A DNA stretch of 64,000 nucleotides, from contig OX421497.1 in the NCBI GenBank assembly GCA_949126835.1, positions 12,743,132 to 12,807,131 of the forward strand, read 5' to 3'. Source of the DNA: Anisus vortex. Lineage: Eukaryota > Mollusca > Gastropoda > Planorbidae. A program made the translations under genes and the position numbers. Below, piece after piece: positions 13,001-28,000 of the stretch. Position 1 is the first letter of the stretch, and each line of letters opens with the position of its first letter. Below the pieces are notes generated by a model. That model did not search any database. It was not told the DNA's origin and was given only the letters and a program-made list of their open reading frames with translations.

Positions 13001-16000
13001 CGTTCTGATGAGAACTGGAAGGAGGCGGGGAGACCCCAGACAAGGTTGGCGTGCTAACAGAGTCAGAAGTTTTGTCACTCTGATCAGAGGAATGGAAACC
13101 ACTATCTACAGAGGTGGAGTCACTAGGCATGCCACCCAGACTGTCCGAGCCAGTTGTGGACTCAGTAGGAAGGTCCGGGTGATGAGCTGTGTTAGAATTT
13201 GGCCGAGACGAAGACTCAAAAGTGTCTGTGTTGGACAAAGGTGAGGTTTGATTATGGTCCCCACCATGAGCAATACTGGATGAAGTATTATTTGTCATCA
13301 CTGCTGGGCTATGGGACGACTTAGGCACAGGGGACGACGTTGATGTGGACATACCCCCCAGTGATGAAGGCAGCCCACTGTTCCGTGCCAATTGTTCCAC
13401 AGCGTTTGACATACTATTTAAACTCGGACTACCCAGGTTTGGCGAGTTGGTCATATTGTTCATTTGAGCCAGCGGACCTCCAGATTGTCCAAACATCCCT
13501 CTGGAGGGACTCATGGAGCCTCGGCTGTGGGACATTCGAGGACCCACTGAATTGGCAGCCGCCATCAGCGCCGCCTGAGCGGCCTGGGCAGCTTTGTTCG
13601 ATGAGCTACTACTGTGCTGTTGTGGCATCCCGAGCCCAGGTTGCCCGACCATGTTGGGCGTCATGGGGCCTGATGTTGATCCTGGTGGCATTGGGCCTGG
13701 TCCTGTTTGTTGAGGCATGCCATGCTGACCAGGCATGGGGCCCATGCTGTATCCTGGGTACTGACTGTTTGGCATTCCACTCATGTTGGCGTTACTTTGT
13801 GAGTATGGACTTGGGACATAGCCTTGTTGGCTCATGTTTCTATTCATGCCTGGAATATTTCCATATAATGGGGCTCCTTGCATTGGGCCAGGTCCATTAG
13901 GGTACATGCTCTGCTGAGATCCTGGGTAATTCTGCATAGGGCCTGCCATTGGCGGGCCCCCTATACCCATACCTGGTTGTTGTCTATTATAAGTGCCTGA
14001 AAAATGTATAGAAAAAAAAATGTTAATACTTAAAATGAGTTTGTAAATACAAATTATCTCAATAATAAAAATCTTTCAAACATAATTATAATATTTTAAT
14101 GATTACTCATTTATTCTTTCTTACCTTGTGGATACTGTGAGTTATACTGACTGAAATGTAATGGTAATTGGCCACTTCCCATTTTCCCAGGTCCAGGCAT
14201 GTACCCCATGCTGTTGGGTGGGGGCATCATTTGTTGGTTATAACCTTCATGGAAAAAGAAAAAAAAAAGTACATAAACATGATGATTTTGTAGTTACTTT
14301 TTCATACTTTAGTGAAATAATGAATGTTTGTTTAACTATGAGAAAATTATCGTACATTTATGTACATTTGCTATAGTTTTGAGACACATCTTTACGTTTA
14401 AACCAAAAACCAAAAAATCGTTTGTATGTTATTTGCTTTAATCACTCATTGATTTTTTGTCTATTATTATTCAATGGTAGTCCTAAATGTACACACAGGT
14501 GTCAAAGCTTTTATTTATAGTGAATTTTGTTGTGCATAAATGACAAATGTTTTTGAACTTAGGATTGCTTAGGCTTAAAAAAAGAAACCACTGGTACCTG
14601 TGTCCATACCTTGAGTAGCCATGGGGGAATGGGTCATTCTATTTTGTCCATCAACCTGCCCAGAGGGTGGACGTAATGGCATAGGACTGCCAGCTTGAGC
14701 ACCTAGAACATACAAACAAACAAACATTGCTGATTCTTTCATTGGGAAAATTATGGATTAAAAATATAATCTAATTTACACCTCAAATCTTGACTGTACA
14801 AAACAGAAAAAACAATTCTACTAAATAAACTTTTGATAATAAAATAATGAATAAAACCATCAATTATTAGACCCAAAACATTGTTTAGTAAGGTGTATTT
14901 TTAAAGGCACCTGAACATAAATTAAATCAAGAAATAAAAATGAAGGTCTAATTGATAGTTAAAATTTAAAGCTAAATCAATAAATAAAAATGATGGCCTA
15001 ATTGAGAGTTACCATTGATGGCTAAATTAAAAGTTAAAACTGATGGCGAAATAAAAAGTTAAAACTAATGGCTAAATCAAAAGTTAAAACTGATGGCTAA
15101 ATCAAAAGTTAAAACTAAAGTCTAATTCAAGAGTTAAAACTGAAGGCTAATTCAAGAGTTAAAACTGAAGGCTAATTCAAGAGTTAAAACTGAAGGCTAA
15201 TTCAAGAGTTAAAACTGAAGGCTAATTCAAGAGTTAAAACTGAAGGCTAAATCAAGAGTTAAAACTGAAGGCTAAATCAGGGGGCAGTTTCCAAACAAAA
15301 TGGTTAGTAAAAATGATTAATGACATATTCATTCTCGGCCAAGAGAAGAGGACTCCCATCATAAGGCACTAATCTGCATCCATCTTATGAATAATGAATA
15401 TTGGCCACAGGGTATTTCACTAGTCAAAACTTTTCTCTACACCTGGCTACTCCAGTAATACAACCAAAGAAGTGATATAAACTTTTCTCTACACCTGGCT
15501 ACTCCAGTAATACAACCAAAGAAGTAATCAAAACTTGTATCTACACCTGGCCACTCCAGTAATACAACCAAAGAAGTGATATAAACTTTTCTCTACACCT
15601 GGCTACTCCAGTAATACAACCAAAGAAGTAATCAAAACTTGTATCTACACCTGGCTACTCCAGTAATACAACCAAAGAAGTGATATAAACTTTTCTCTAC
15701 ACCTGGCTACTCCAGTAATACAACCAAAGAAGTGATATAAACTTGTATCTACACCTGGCTACTCCAGTAATACAACCAAAGAAGTGATCAAAACTTGTTT
15801 CTACACCTGGCTACTCCAGTAATACAACCAAAGAAGTTATATAAACTTGTATCTACACCTGGCTACTCCAGTAATACAACCAAAGAAGTGATATAAATGT
15901 GTATCTACACGGCTACTCCAGTAATACAACCAAAGAAGTGATATAAACTTGTATCTACTCCTGGCTACTCCAGTAATACAACCAAAGAAGTAATCAAAAC

Positions 16001-19000
16001 TTGTTTCTACACCTGGCTACTCCAGTAATACAACCAAAGAAGTTATATAAACTTGTATCTACACCTGGCTACTCCAGTAATACAACCAAAGAAGTGATAT
16101 AAACGTGTATCTACACCTGGCTACTCCAGTAATACAACCAAAGAAGTGATATAAACTTGTATCTACTCCTGGCTACTCCAGTAATACAACCAAAGAAGTG
16201 ATATAAACTTTTCTCTACACCTGGCTACTCCAGTAATACAACCAAAGAAGTGATATAAACTTGTATCTACACCTGGCTACTCCAGTAATACAACCAAAGA
16301 AGTAATCAAAACTTGTATCTACACCTGGCTACTCCAGTAATACAACCAAAGAAGTAATCAAAACTTGTATCTACACCTGGCTACTCCAGTAATACAACCA
16401 AAAAGTAATCAAAACTTGTATCTACACCTGGCTACTCCAGTAATACAACCAAAGAAGTGATATAAACTTTTCTCTACACCTGGCTACTCCAGTAATACAA
16501 CCAAAGAAGTGATATAAACTTGTATCTACACCTGGCTACTCCAGTAATACAACCAAAGAAGTGATATAAACTTGTATCTACACCTGGCTACTCCAGTAAT
16601 ACAACCAAAGAAGTGATATAAACTTGTATCTACACCTGGCTACTCCAGTAATACAACCAAAGAAGTGATCAAAACTTTTCTCTACACCTGGCTACTCCAG
16701 TAATACAACCAAAGAAGTAATCAAAACTTGTATCTACACCTGGCTACTCCAGTAATACAACCAAAGAAGTAATCAAAACTTTTCTCTACACCTGGCTACT
16801 CCAGTAATACAACCAAAGAAGTGATCAAAACTTGTATCTACACCTGGCTACTCCAGTAATACAACCAAAGAAGTGATATAAACTTTTCTCTACACCTGGC
16901 TACTCCAGTAATACAACCAAAGAAGTGATATAAACTTTTCTCTACACCTGGCTACTCCAGTAATACAACCAAAGAAGTGATATAAACTTTTCTCTACACC
17001 TGGCTACTCCAGTAATACAACCAAAGAAGTGATCAAAACTTGTATCTACACCTGGCTACTCCAGTAATACAACCAACGAAGTAATCAAAACTTTTAAAAC
17101 ACAGCACAGTGTGTTTGGACTATTAATTTTCCTACAGTTTAAAAGCGGTTTATTCACTAGTAGAAATATTAACTAATAAGTAAATTACTTCTTTTTTTTA
17201 ATGTGTATTTCCTCTAACACAAGAACAAGTTTGGAAAATATAGCATTTAAAAGATTTTGACTACTAGAAAACCTAGTTCAGGCAGGACTAATAAAAAAAT
17301 CTTTGCTTGGAATTAGTTACCGGTAATTAAATTGGGTAAAATAATGGCACAAAATATTATTTAAGCATTCGTTTTTTTTTCTTAAGTTATGGTCCATTGT
17401 TGTTAGCATTTATAAAAATGAATAGCAACAGCCTAAGACCTGCTTGAAATAAATTGCCACTGTGAAGATCTCCGTATGTTCAATAATCAGTGAGTATTAC
17501 ATAATAGAGCTAGTAACTAGTAGTACACCCCCACCACCACCCACTCCCTCTATCACTACTACAATCTAAAGGGAAATCCCAATAACTTTTGTCCAAGCCA
17601 TAGAATGCGAGTCAACTTATCACCTTCAGCTCTCTCTCCCTCCTTCCCCCCTCTCCTTATTTCAACACGCAACGCACTTTTTTTTCTTTTAGCTTTAGCC
17701 CCCCCCCCCCCCTACTCATTTTCTCCCGTCAAAAGCGGGGCGGGGGGGGGGGGGGGGGCATTAGTTCACGGCTCTCGGAATCTACTACGTGCAAGGACTG
17801 AATGGGTTTATTGATAGCACCAACAATAACAACAACAAAAGGGTTTGCCAGATCAGCTGTAAGCCAGACAAGTGTTCGGATGCAGCATCTTTCCTGTTGG
17901 TTTTTTTTTACAAGGGTGATTTCATTTTGTCCCTGTGTTTAAAATTACGATATGTTCAGAACGATCATCTAGCTTAAGTACACACTAATTCTGTAAGTGT
18001 ATGAATACGGATTGGACACTAAAAGAAAGTCACCTTAGTCTACTTTATTATGTAGGAATAGTAATAATCGGTTTTTAACAGATTTAAAATACTTTTACTT
18101 TTCTATAAACCTGGGATAATCTAAGTTGATTGTTGATGTTTTGTAGGTAATACAGGGTGCATATTATAGACATTATTTAAACCAATGCTTTATGGTCTGC
18201 TGTGTATTTATTAATATATGTGACGAGTCAAAAGGTTTATTTAAATGCATACTTTGAAAATTAAGACAGGCCTCAGTTTTTTATTACTGTAATTGACCAT
18301 TCCAACAAATGTACCAACTTTACAGGAACATTCTAATGTTTACAGATAGCAGAATGATAATTAACTTATTCACCTAACTCTTTTCCTACTTACAGGACAC
18401 TTGTATTATTAGCTTATCTAATAAAACTGTTCTATTTTATAATATATTTTACATGTTTTATAGCCATGAGATAAAACGGATTTTTATGCCATTGGAAAAA
18501 TTTGACATTTAAGGCACATGAAGGGTTCTTACTCATAAACTCATCTTATAGTTCCCAAACTTAAAAAAAAACAACTTACAATTTAATTTTTATGGTTAAT
18601 GTGAAAGTTCCTAATGTTAAATGGCAATGTTTATCCAAAGAAAACAAAAAAACATGATGGGAGTTTTATAAAGGACACCTCAACTAGCTTCATGGTAACT
18701 CACTTTTGATAAAAGTATTATTCACTTTTTTTCTTTTGTCACTTTTAGTATTTTAGTGAAATTCACCAACTTTCCCCAAACCTAGGTCAGTTTACCCAAA
18801 CTTAAAAAAAATCATTTTTTCCCAACCAATCCTGTGCAAACCACCAGGCTAGTGCCAAGGGCATCAGGGAATGTATGTAGGAATGAGCTGAAAGGGTGTG
18901 ATTGAACATGCATATCTATAAAGTAAGTAGTTGTGTGTTATTGTCTCAGCATCAAAACATCATCTTCCCTGACTTTACTTTTTACTCCCAGTAAAACAAT

Positions 19001-22000
19001 CAGGGTGTGTGTGTGTCTTTTTGTGTTATAAAATCAAGAAAATATATGTATTCAAACAAGTTTATGTGCAAAGTGTCTGACTAATCCAGTGGTTGTAAAT
19101 GAAATGTTCAACTCCTAAAGAAAGGTATTTTCACACATCATACATTAAAGTAATACAGGAAATGTTTACAAACAAAAGAGAGAGATAGAAAGCAACTTCA
19201 AATGACAATGTTCTCCACTAACCTGGAATGGAGGCTGGAGTGTTAGATCTGGATCCAGAGGAGCCAACTGGAGATGGTGCTGGTCTAGGTACACCAGTTG
19301 ACCCTCTAGAATTTTCTCCACTTATGTCTTCAGGGTTACCAAGTTCCTGAAAGTGTACAGAAAAAAAATGTTAATGTTTGATAAAACTGTCTTATATGAC
19401 TTTTACGTAAAAAAAAACTAAAGTACCAGTCGGACCGAATTGAGCCATAGGTCCGGTGAAGCAGCGTTTGCCAGTTTCTGTGGACATGGCATACTAGGTG
19501 ATTGTGTGGCCAGCACTATGCACAGCCGCCTTTACTTTACCCCAACTAAGGTCAGGTACCCATCAGAACTGGGTAGACTCAGGGACACCCTACAGACCCG
19601 GAAAAAAATCGTAGCCTGCACCAGGATTAGAACCCGGGACGTTCGGTACGCCAGCCGAATGCGCTGCTGCTCGTCTACCATGCCCCATATACATTACTAT
19701 ATATAGTATATATTTATACAATATCTAATCTAGGTATGTTAAGTGTTAACCAAGAGCAACTCAACAGTCCTAAATAAGAAGCAGTGTAGTTGCTGACAAG
19801 TCTAGGACATTAACATTTTTACAGACTTTTGTCTTTTTGGGGGTCAAATATCATATTGAGAAAAGACTTTATTGTGTGTTGGATAGGATATAAATAATAT
19901 AAAAACTTGTTACAAAAACATTTAATTCAAAATGTTTTAATTAATACAGCCTCTTATATCAATATTTACTTCCATATATTAATAATATAAAACAATTGTT
20001 CTGTTTTGGCTTGAGATATGCCAGTATGAAACTTTTTCATACTAATACTACCAACACTACCAATTAGGCCTATATGGTAAATTGTATGTAATTTAGAAGC
20101 TTTATATTATTTATAACTCATGTCTTTATTGCGCTATACTAGCACAATGAAAAAAACAACAAGTTAAAACAATGACACTTTACAAAAATAAAGAGATCTT
20201 GCTTAGCCCATACGTATAACAAGTCAACAATAATATAAGCATCATTGTAAAAAGTATTGCTACTAGTATTACACAGGTTATACTGTGTACCCAACAGTCA
20301 TATAATATATTATTATAGACTATAGTATAGGAGTATAGGCCTATCCCAGCTAGTCATTCAAACAGTGTGTTTATTTCATAACTCATTTCATACAAACTGG
20401 GAACACAACTACAACAAAAGCCTATTGTTTTGATCAGAGATAAAGTCATCAAGTGCATTCCCCTCAACCCCAACTGTTTGTTCTTCCTTCGTTCACTCTA
20501 TCCCTATAAAACATCCTTCACTCCATCCTTCGTATGGTAACATTCAAATTCACACACAAGCAAAGGTGAATAGAAAAGTCGTATCGATTAGCCTACCCTA
20601 TATAGATTTAACTTTGTAACACAATCAAAACAAACACATGACGTATTATATACTATGTTCTATAGATCTCTACAAGTCTGTAATCTATAGTCTATCAGTT
20701 ACTAAAGAAAAAGGTAGTACCAATACAACAGAAGACTACATTCAACCGAATGGGAAAATCAAGACTTACCGAAGCGATAAGCGTCTCTACAAAAATCTTG
20801 TTTCACTAACTTAGAAGTTGTCCCTACTACACTGCAGTTAAAACTAAATATTCGGTCCTATTCCCATTTCTATAAGGCGTACCATAAAACTCTACATATT
20901 CACTAGACACGGTACACACACACACACACAAATTATAAAGCCTAGCAAAAGCGTCGTTTTTAAGTCTCTCTCTCTCTCTCTAGCCCAAGCTACACCATTG
21001 GAAAAGTATTGGACTGAAACCAAGCTCTATTATCACCTGGGTCGAGCCACTATGTTGTTGTATGCGCAGGCAGGCAAGCCAGGCAGACACTATAACACAC
21101 CAGCTAGGCTCAAAACCGCAAGGGCTAGGATCGATACCTTCAAAACGAGTAGTACGATACCCCCACAGACAAGCCTTACAGTATCGCGCGCGCTATCGAG
21201 TCGAAAGAAAAATTGCCAAACGATTACTCACTATGTTGTTCGACGTATGTCTTTAAAACAATTATGATTGAAACAGTTCAATGAGATACAATATATGTAA
21301 AACAAATTAACTTAAAACAGAGAGGCAATAACAGACAACAAAACAAACAAAAAACACACTAACAAACAAGTATTGCAGAGCAGAAAAAATGGAATCGAAT
21401 AACTGAATGTGTAGCTGTCAGTGAAACATAAAGGAGCACGAGAAGGAAGACTTCAGCGGTAGCTAGCAAATGGTTCATTTTAAATATTAATACAAAGTCT
21501 AATAAATCCAATGAACAAATGGGTAGAAATAAATATTTCACACTGAATAAAATGGGTAGAAATAAATATTTCACACTTAATAAAATGGGTAGAAATAAAT
21601 ATTTCACACTGAATAAAATGGGTAGAAATAAATATTTCACACTGAATAAAATGGGTAGAAATAAATATTTCACACTGAATAAAATGGGTAGAAATAAATA
21701 TTTCACACTGAATAAAATGGGTAGAAATAAATATTTCACACTGAATAAAATGGGTAGAAATAAATATTTCACACTGAATAAAATGGGTAGAAATAAATAT
21801 TTCACACTGAATAAAATGGGTAGAAATAAATATTTCACACTGAATAAAATGGGTAGAAATAAATATTTCACACTGAATAAAATGGGTAGAAATAAATATT
21901 TCACACTGAATAAAATGGGTAGAAATAAATATTTCACACTGAATAAAATGGGTAGAAATAAATATTTCACACTGAATAAAATGGCCAAATGGGTAGATAG

Positions 22001-25000
22001 AAATATTTAATGCGATGAACAAGAAACAATAGATGATTTCATTCAGATGTATAGTCACAATTTGTAGCAATTGTTTTCCATAAATCGGTACGGCATAAGC
22101 CAATTGAAGTAGGTAGGCTACCGGTTGTAAGCTTTCTATTATAACGTCTCAATAATTTTAATTTGTTACTACATTGCTCTATTCCATTGTTCGTTTGAGT
22201 TAGGTTACTACCATTGCTGCCTACGAACTTGTTGAGAAATTGTGTTAAATCCTATCTTATACATTACAGACACTCCTTCTATAAAGAAGATTCGTGGTTT
22301 GCATTTCTATTAGTGTTTTAAATGATATTAAGTTATTGGTTTTCCTGGTTTATTCAGGTAGCCCTTTCCATACCCGTATGCCACTCTCACTCGGGAAGAA
22401 AGATTACTTATATGCATTTGTTCTCGCATAAGGGACAAGGAAATTATCTGAGTATTGTAACAGATAGTTATTCTGTAGTATTATTTCTACATTATAATTT
22501 AATAGACTATTACTACTTTACACTTTTTAATGTAGGGAGACATTGTTTAATGTGGAATGAAAAAATCCATTATTGTTAAAGAACAACACTTTATAGGTCC
22601 ATATATTATATATATATATAGGCCCTACTTATATGTCAATTGTTAATGTTAGTGATGATAATGACAGATTATATTTCCAATCAGTAGAGGTGCCCTCTCT
22701 CAGAATGAGGTTATTTGTCATGAAGTTCTCTCCCCCTCTCTTTTTATTTTCACAGAAAAAAAAAATTCGACCCGAGAGATGAATGTCGCGGTGTGTGTGT
22801 GTGTGGAGGGGGGGGGTTACCTTTTTTTAACCTCTCCTTTCCCCAACATTTTTTTCCCCTTCTTATTGTTCAGGGAAATCCCGATTAAATCTCAGTCCGA
22901 CCCTCGTTTCCAATGCTTGTGAACAACAACAAAAAAGAAAGAGAAAAAAAAAGGGGGGGGGGGGGAAATGTTTAACAAAAGTTTGTCTTACTGGTTATTA
23001 TAAAAAAAATCTATAAATCTAACCTTAATTAAAATGTATATTATTCGGTTTTAACATAAAACTAAAACCCATTAATGTATGTTTGTCTCTTACATTTTTT
23101 TTTACTCAATGCGAAATCGCGTTAAAATTTAATTACCAATGAACACATTTTTTTTTACAAATCAACGTGGCAGTAGTTGCTTCCCCTTGAACTTGGCTAC
23201 AGCCGAGGGGGTATTTTAATTGAATTTCTCAAGTTCCCCACACAACCCAAGCGGTTCGTATTCCGGGCCCGTGTTCCGTTGGCTTGCCTCGCATAATGCT
23301 TTATTTATAAGGCAAAAAGGAGGGGAACAAGCAAAGAGGGGCGATGCTGTTTGCTCTAGACCAGGGGGTGTCTTACGATCCTGAAAATGGCAAGATAAAA
23401 TATTATTTTCCATACCTTTCCCCCTCTACAAAAGTTATTTTTTCTCAACATTATTCACAAGCCCCCCCCCCCCCTAAAAAAAATTGTTCTCCACTATAAA
23501 GACTACCACGTTTGTCATGAGATTGCAACCCCCTTTTTATATGTACACCCGACCTCTCTCTCTGCCTCTCTTCAACGTGCTGCTTCAACGCACTGAAAAA
23601 ATGAAAACTAACGAAAGCAGCCTGCATTACTATCGAGCTGAGGACGAGAGAGAGAGAGGGAAGGGGGAAAAAACCCACGTGAATCGAGAAAGGGAGGAGG
23701 AGCGGGTAGGCTGGGGAGGAAAATTTAAGTGTTGGACTTAGTTTACGTTCCACCTTGCAATACTGGCTGTTATTACGAAGAGCGAGAGAAGGGGTTACAG
23801 CGTTTTTATTTTATTTCGGATAATAGCAACGTCCTGTTTTTTTCAGCAAGAGTTTTAGTAGACACAGCATTGCAAATACGCGACGAGATGTGTACCAGCC
23901 CTACCCTCTTTTCGCCTATTTCCCAATAGCCGAAGTCGATCGGTTAAACGCGTTGCGTGTAAGCGGACTCTACCTTATTAGAAGCACAGCTTGTGCTGAC
24001 TGCCCGAGCGAGGGGCCAGGCAGGAAAGCTAGCTCGTTGTGGGCCGAGGGTAATCTATAGCTGAGGGCTAGAAAATCAATACACGCCAGCATGGAGGAGA
24101 GCCAACACAAGGCTTATCACAAAATGAAGGTTTACTACGCGGGGCTCTGACAAGGAAAACGATATTCGTTTTATTATGTTTTTTTAGACAAAAATAGCAT
24201 TTAGCACGTGTGACAAGGATTGGGGGAATTAGAAATATGTTTACTTTTTAATACAAGGTTAAAATTATATTAGTGCAACAAAATATATTATGTGGGGCCT
24301 ATATTTGGACAACCGTACTGACTAATACAGAATAATCGACATCATTGGATAGACCTTTTCGTTAAAGGATATGAATGTTAGTTTTTATATTCTTTACAGC
24401 ATGAGACATGAATAATATATATTATGTAGGCCCTATAGGTTGTATTTATTTTGATTAGATTGTATAGGTAGGCCTTTGTTTTTAAAGCAAGATATGCCAA
24501 TGTAGGCAATACATAAGGCTGCATATAGGCCTACATATGATATAAATTTGTACCTCCAAATTTAACTTATATAATCTCTTATTTCATGTAGGCTACAAAA
24601 TACATGAATATATAAAATAGTATATATAACGGTTCAATCATTAGAAGCAATTGCATACTATTAAAATTACAATTGAAAAAGGCTTATGGAGCAATTTACA
24701 AGTCACGAGACTATTGTTATACACTAACTTTCGAAGGGACACCACTCTTAGCAGTCTTTCTCGTTTTATTCACGAGTTCACGAATAAATATCTCTCAAAA
24801 TCCCCGACAGAGCCTCGCGGTTTCCTCCGAGGCAGATGTGGGGTTTTTCCTCTTTGCGCCAGTCAAGCTTATACGAACGTCGACTCTGCAAGGGTCTCGT
24901 TGTTATTTTTAGACAGGCCTATCAGTCTTCCCCTCCGCGAAACCCCCGCCTCCCCCCCCCTCCTTTTCACATTGCCTGAACAAAGAGTAATGGCCAAGGG

Positions 25001-28000
25001 AGAGAACCTAGTCTCGTGTGAGGGGAGATTTTCGAACGAGGCAAGTCGAGAGAGGAAAGAAGGGAAAAAAATAGACGATAAAATAATGTTCAAACGTGGA
25101 AGAGGGGGGAGAGGGAATTCCTCCAACGTCGAGGCTGCTTTAGACACGTTATTTAAAACAGCCTTAGAATATATAAGAGGCTTACACAGGCCTACTTTCA
25201 CAATAAAAAATACTGCATTCAAGTTAACCCATTCAACGGGTTTAAACCAAGCATATTAAATGCATAGAGTATATATTGTGTAGGCCCATAGAGTAACTGT
25301 ATAACTTATTAATTGATTTAGTATCATATAGAGTATAGAGTCTTATCATATAGTCTACTAAAATGTGTGAAATTAGCCATACATTTCTTTATTGCCGTTT
25401 ATTTGGACGTTCCCCTCCTCTCGTTTAAATCGTCCAATATACTACAGAGTCAAAAACTATGTACCAAGCATCGCCAAGTAACAGAAGACAAACATGTCAG
25501 CAATATAATATACTAGGATTTGACTTGTAAAATATTCCCCAAATGTAGTAGGCTAAGCTTCTTCTGAATGTATATTATGTAGCATGTTGCCTACGTTCAA
25601 TATATTTTTAGTTTACCTGTACTTTCAGTCGATATTAACTAACAAGTACAATATACTTCCAGAAGGTAGGCCTATACTATTTGATTTAACCATTTGTGAG
25701 TTTTCATTAAGACATTGTTTTCTAATGTAAAAAAAACAACTGTGATCAATCTGAAAGCACCCATCACCTTGAAATCTACCAGTGTAAGCAATGACTGACT
25801 AAATAAGCAGGAATAGCTTCATTTGAAACAATTGTAGGAATCCTAGATGTTACATGTTACGATGAGGGAGGAATGGATAAGAGAATACAAAAGATCACAT
25901 TGAAAATGGGATTGAGTTCATTCACTTGGCAAGAGGCAGGCCTACCCTACCTAGTCACTTTTTGTGAAGTGTCACACTTGCTTTTACATTAAATAGGCCT
26001 TAGTACTTCTTTTGGACCGAATTACATAAATGTTTCTAAATCTGCATTTTATTATATTTTTTTTATTAAAAATATCAATCTAGCTGGTCTCAGGAAATGA
26101 TGTCATTTAAAAAAAAAAAAATTAGACAAGAAATTTAGACTTTATAGAAAAAGTATTGTAACGAGAATATAGAATTAAAAGGATTGCATAGAATTCGATC
26201 TAAACTTAAATATCCAGCTTCTACCTGGCACACATAGACTAAAGAAAAACAAGCCAAGGGTTCTTACGGGTAAACTTCCAATCCAAAACCTCTATGCACT
26301 GACTAAACCCCAAATCAACGGAAACATAACGCAAAAAAAAGCAAATGTTTATGTATAGAAAAATCGCATTTAAATTAAATTAAAAGATAAAAAAGGACAA
26401 GTAGTTTAAGGTGAAACACTCGTGATTTAAAGACCTAATAGTGTAACAGATAGGATAAGCCACGAAACAGGCCCAAATCAAATGCTGCAGCAACAACATC
26501 CACTGAGCGCATAAAGTCTAGAATCACCAATGTAATAGCCCCAGTAGAGTACATCACTATGTAGTTATTGTCTTCCTAGCATTCTTCTTTTTCGGAGCCT
26601 TTTGTTGCCACACAGCTTCACATTAGTGCTGAGGCTGTGTTAATGAAACCAAGTAGTGTCTATTCCACTTCCTTATTGCTGGTAAACATCACAAGAGACT
26701 TTTTCACTAGACTACGACTTCTGGCTTTTAAATACCACCAAACCTAAAGAGTTATATTTGTACTATGTGAATTACAGATCTACTTTGTGATGTAACAGAG
26801 TACATCTTAACATAATCTGTAAGAGATGTCTACAAGCAGTACCACTGAGTGCCCAGTATACAATGTAAAACGATTGTGTATGGAGTCATAGTTACTTTGT
26901 GTATGTGGTCATAATTACTACTTCTCATGTATCATTACAATACGTTTAATGAATATTCAATACCAAACAATAACCAAATTTTTAAAGATGCTAATATACA
27001 AAATATATGATATATATATAATGTAGGCTATGATTTCATTCCATTATTAAAATTTTTATTATTAATGTTCTCTACATTTCAAATACACTCCCAGGGTTCT
27101 TTTTTTTATGAAAAAAAAAATCAAGGCTGTTTCCGGACTATTTCAAGGTTACAAGAGCCAAATTCCAGGCTGCTGGAACACGTTATTTGGAAAATGGCAA
27201 CACGCCTCCTCCCCCTAAATGACCTAAATATTGCCTGAATGAGGTATAAAAATGGGATTAGCGTTTTTTGTCTGACCTTGATTTTTATAATAAATTTAGA
27301 TATAAAAATAGATTTAGATAAATTTCCAGACTGAGAGGCTATTTTTCCAGGCTAAAATGTCAATATTCAAGGTTGTCCAGGCCTTGATTTGTTTTTTTGA
27401 AACTCCAGACTTTTCCAGACATTCCAGACTGTGTGAGAACCCTGCACTCCCCAGTACATTCAATTATCTATATTAGTTCACTAAAATGAAGTCATCTTGT
27501 TATTACTTTTATGCAACAGGGGAATGATCTCTATACTTGTGTGTTATCTACCTTACGTCTCGGTGGCTTATTGATTAACTAAATCATCAAACATTTGATC
27601 AAAATTTGTTTTTCATCTGTCATTAAAATTTGACTCAGATTGTGGACCTTCACACCAAAGAAACAATGAAATTAGCAGAACTTCCGGGAAACACAAGACC
27701 TAATACATGACACAATAAATAAGGAAGTAATCTACATTAACTAGAAGACAGCTCTAGATTCTATTATCATTCACAATAATAAGACAGGTTGTCTAATAAA
27801 AGGACTTGTCACTATGTAAGTAACTAGTTAAGTAATGTTACTTATAAAGAATTATGTGGATTACAATATGGCTAAAAAAACACAATTATAAATAAAAAAA
27901 CAAAACTAAATCAACACAGCTTATGATTATAGACTTATGAAACTATTGTACTGCAAACATCTAAAAAAAATAGTATAGTAACATATTCATATAAAATAAA

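Noticed and set aside
21359..22103. Open frames of about 160-210 codons over the 33-bp array
   Set aside because: They are repeats of an 11-residue unit produced by the minisatellite on either strand.
24651..25259. A 202-codon plus-strand open frame in intron 3
   Set aside because: No recognised motif; its length is explained by the CpG- and GA-rich composition. The region is reported as a possible promoter instead.
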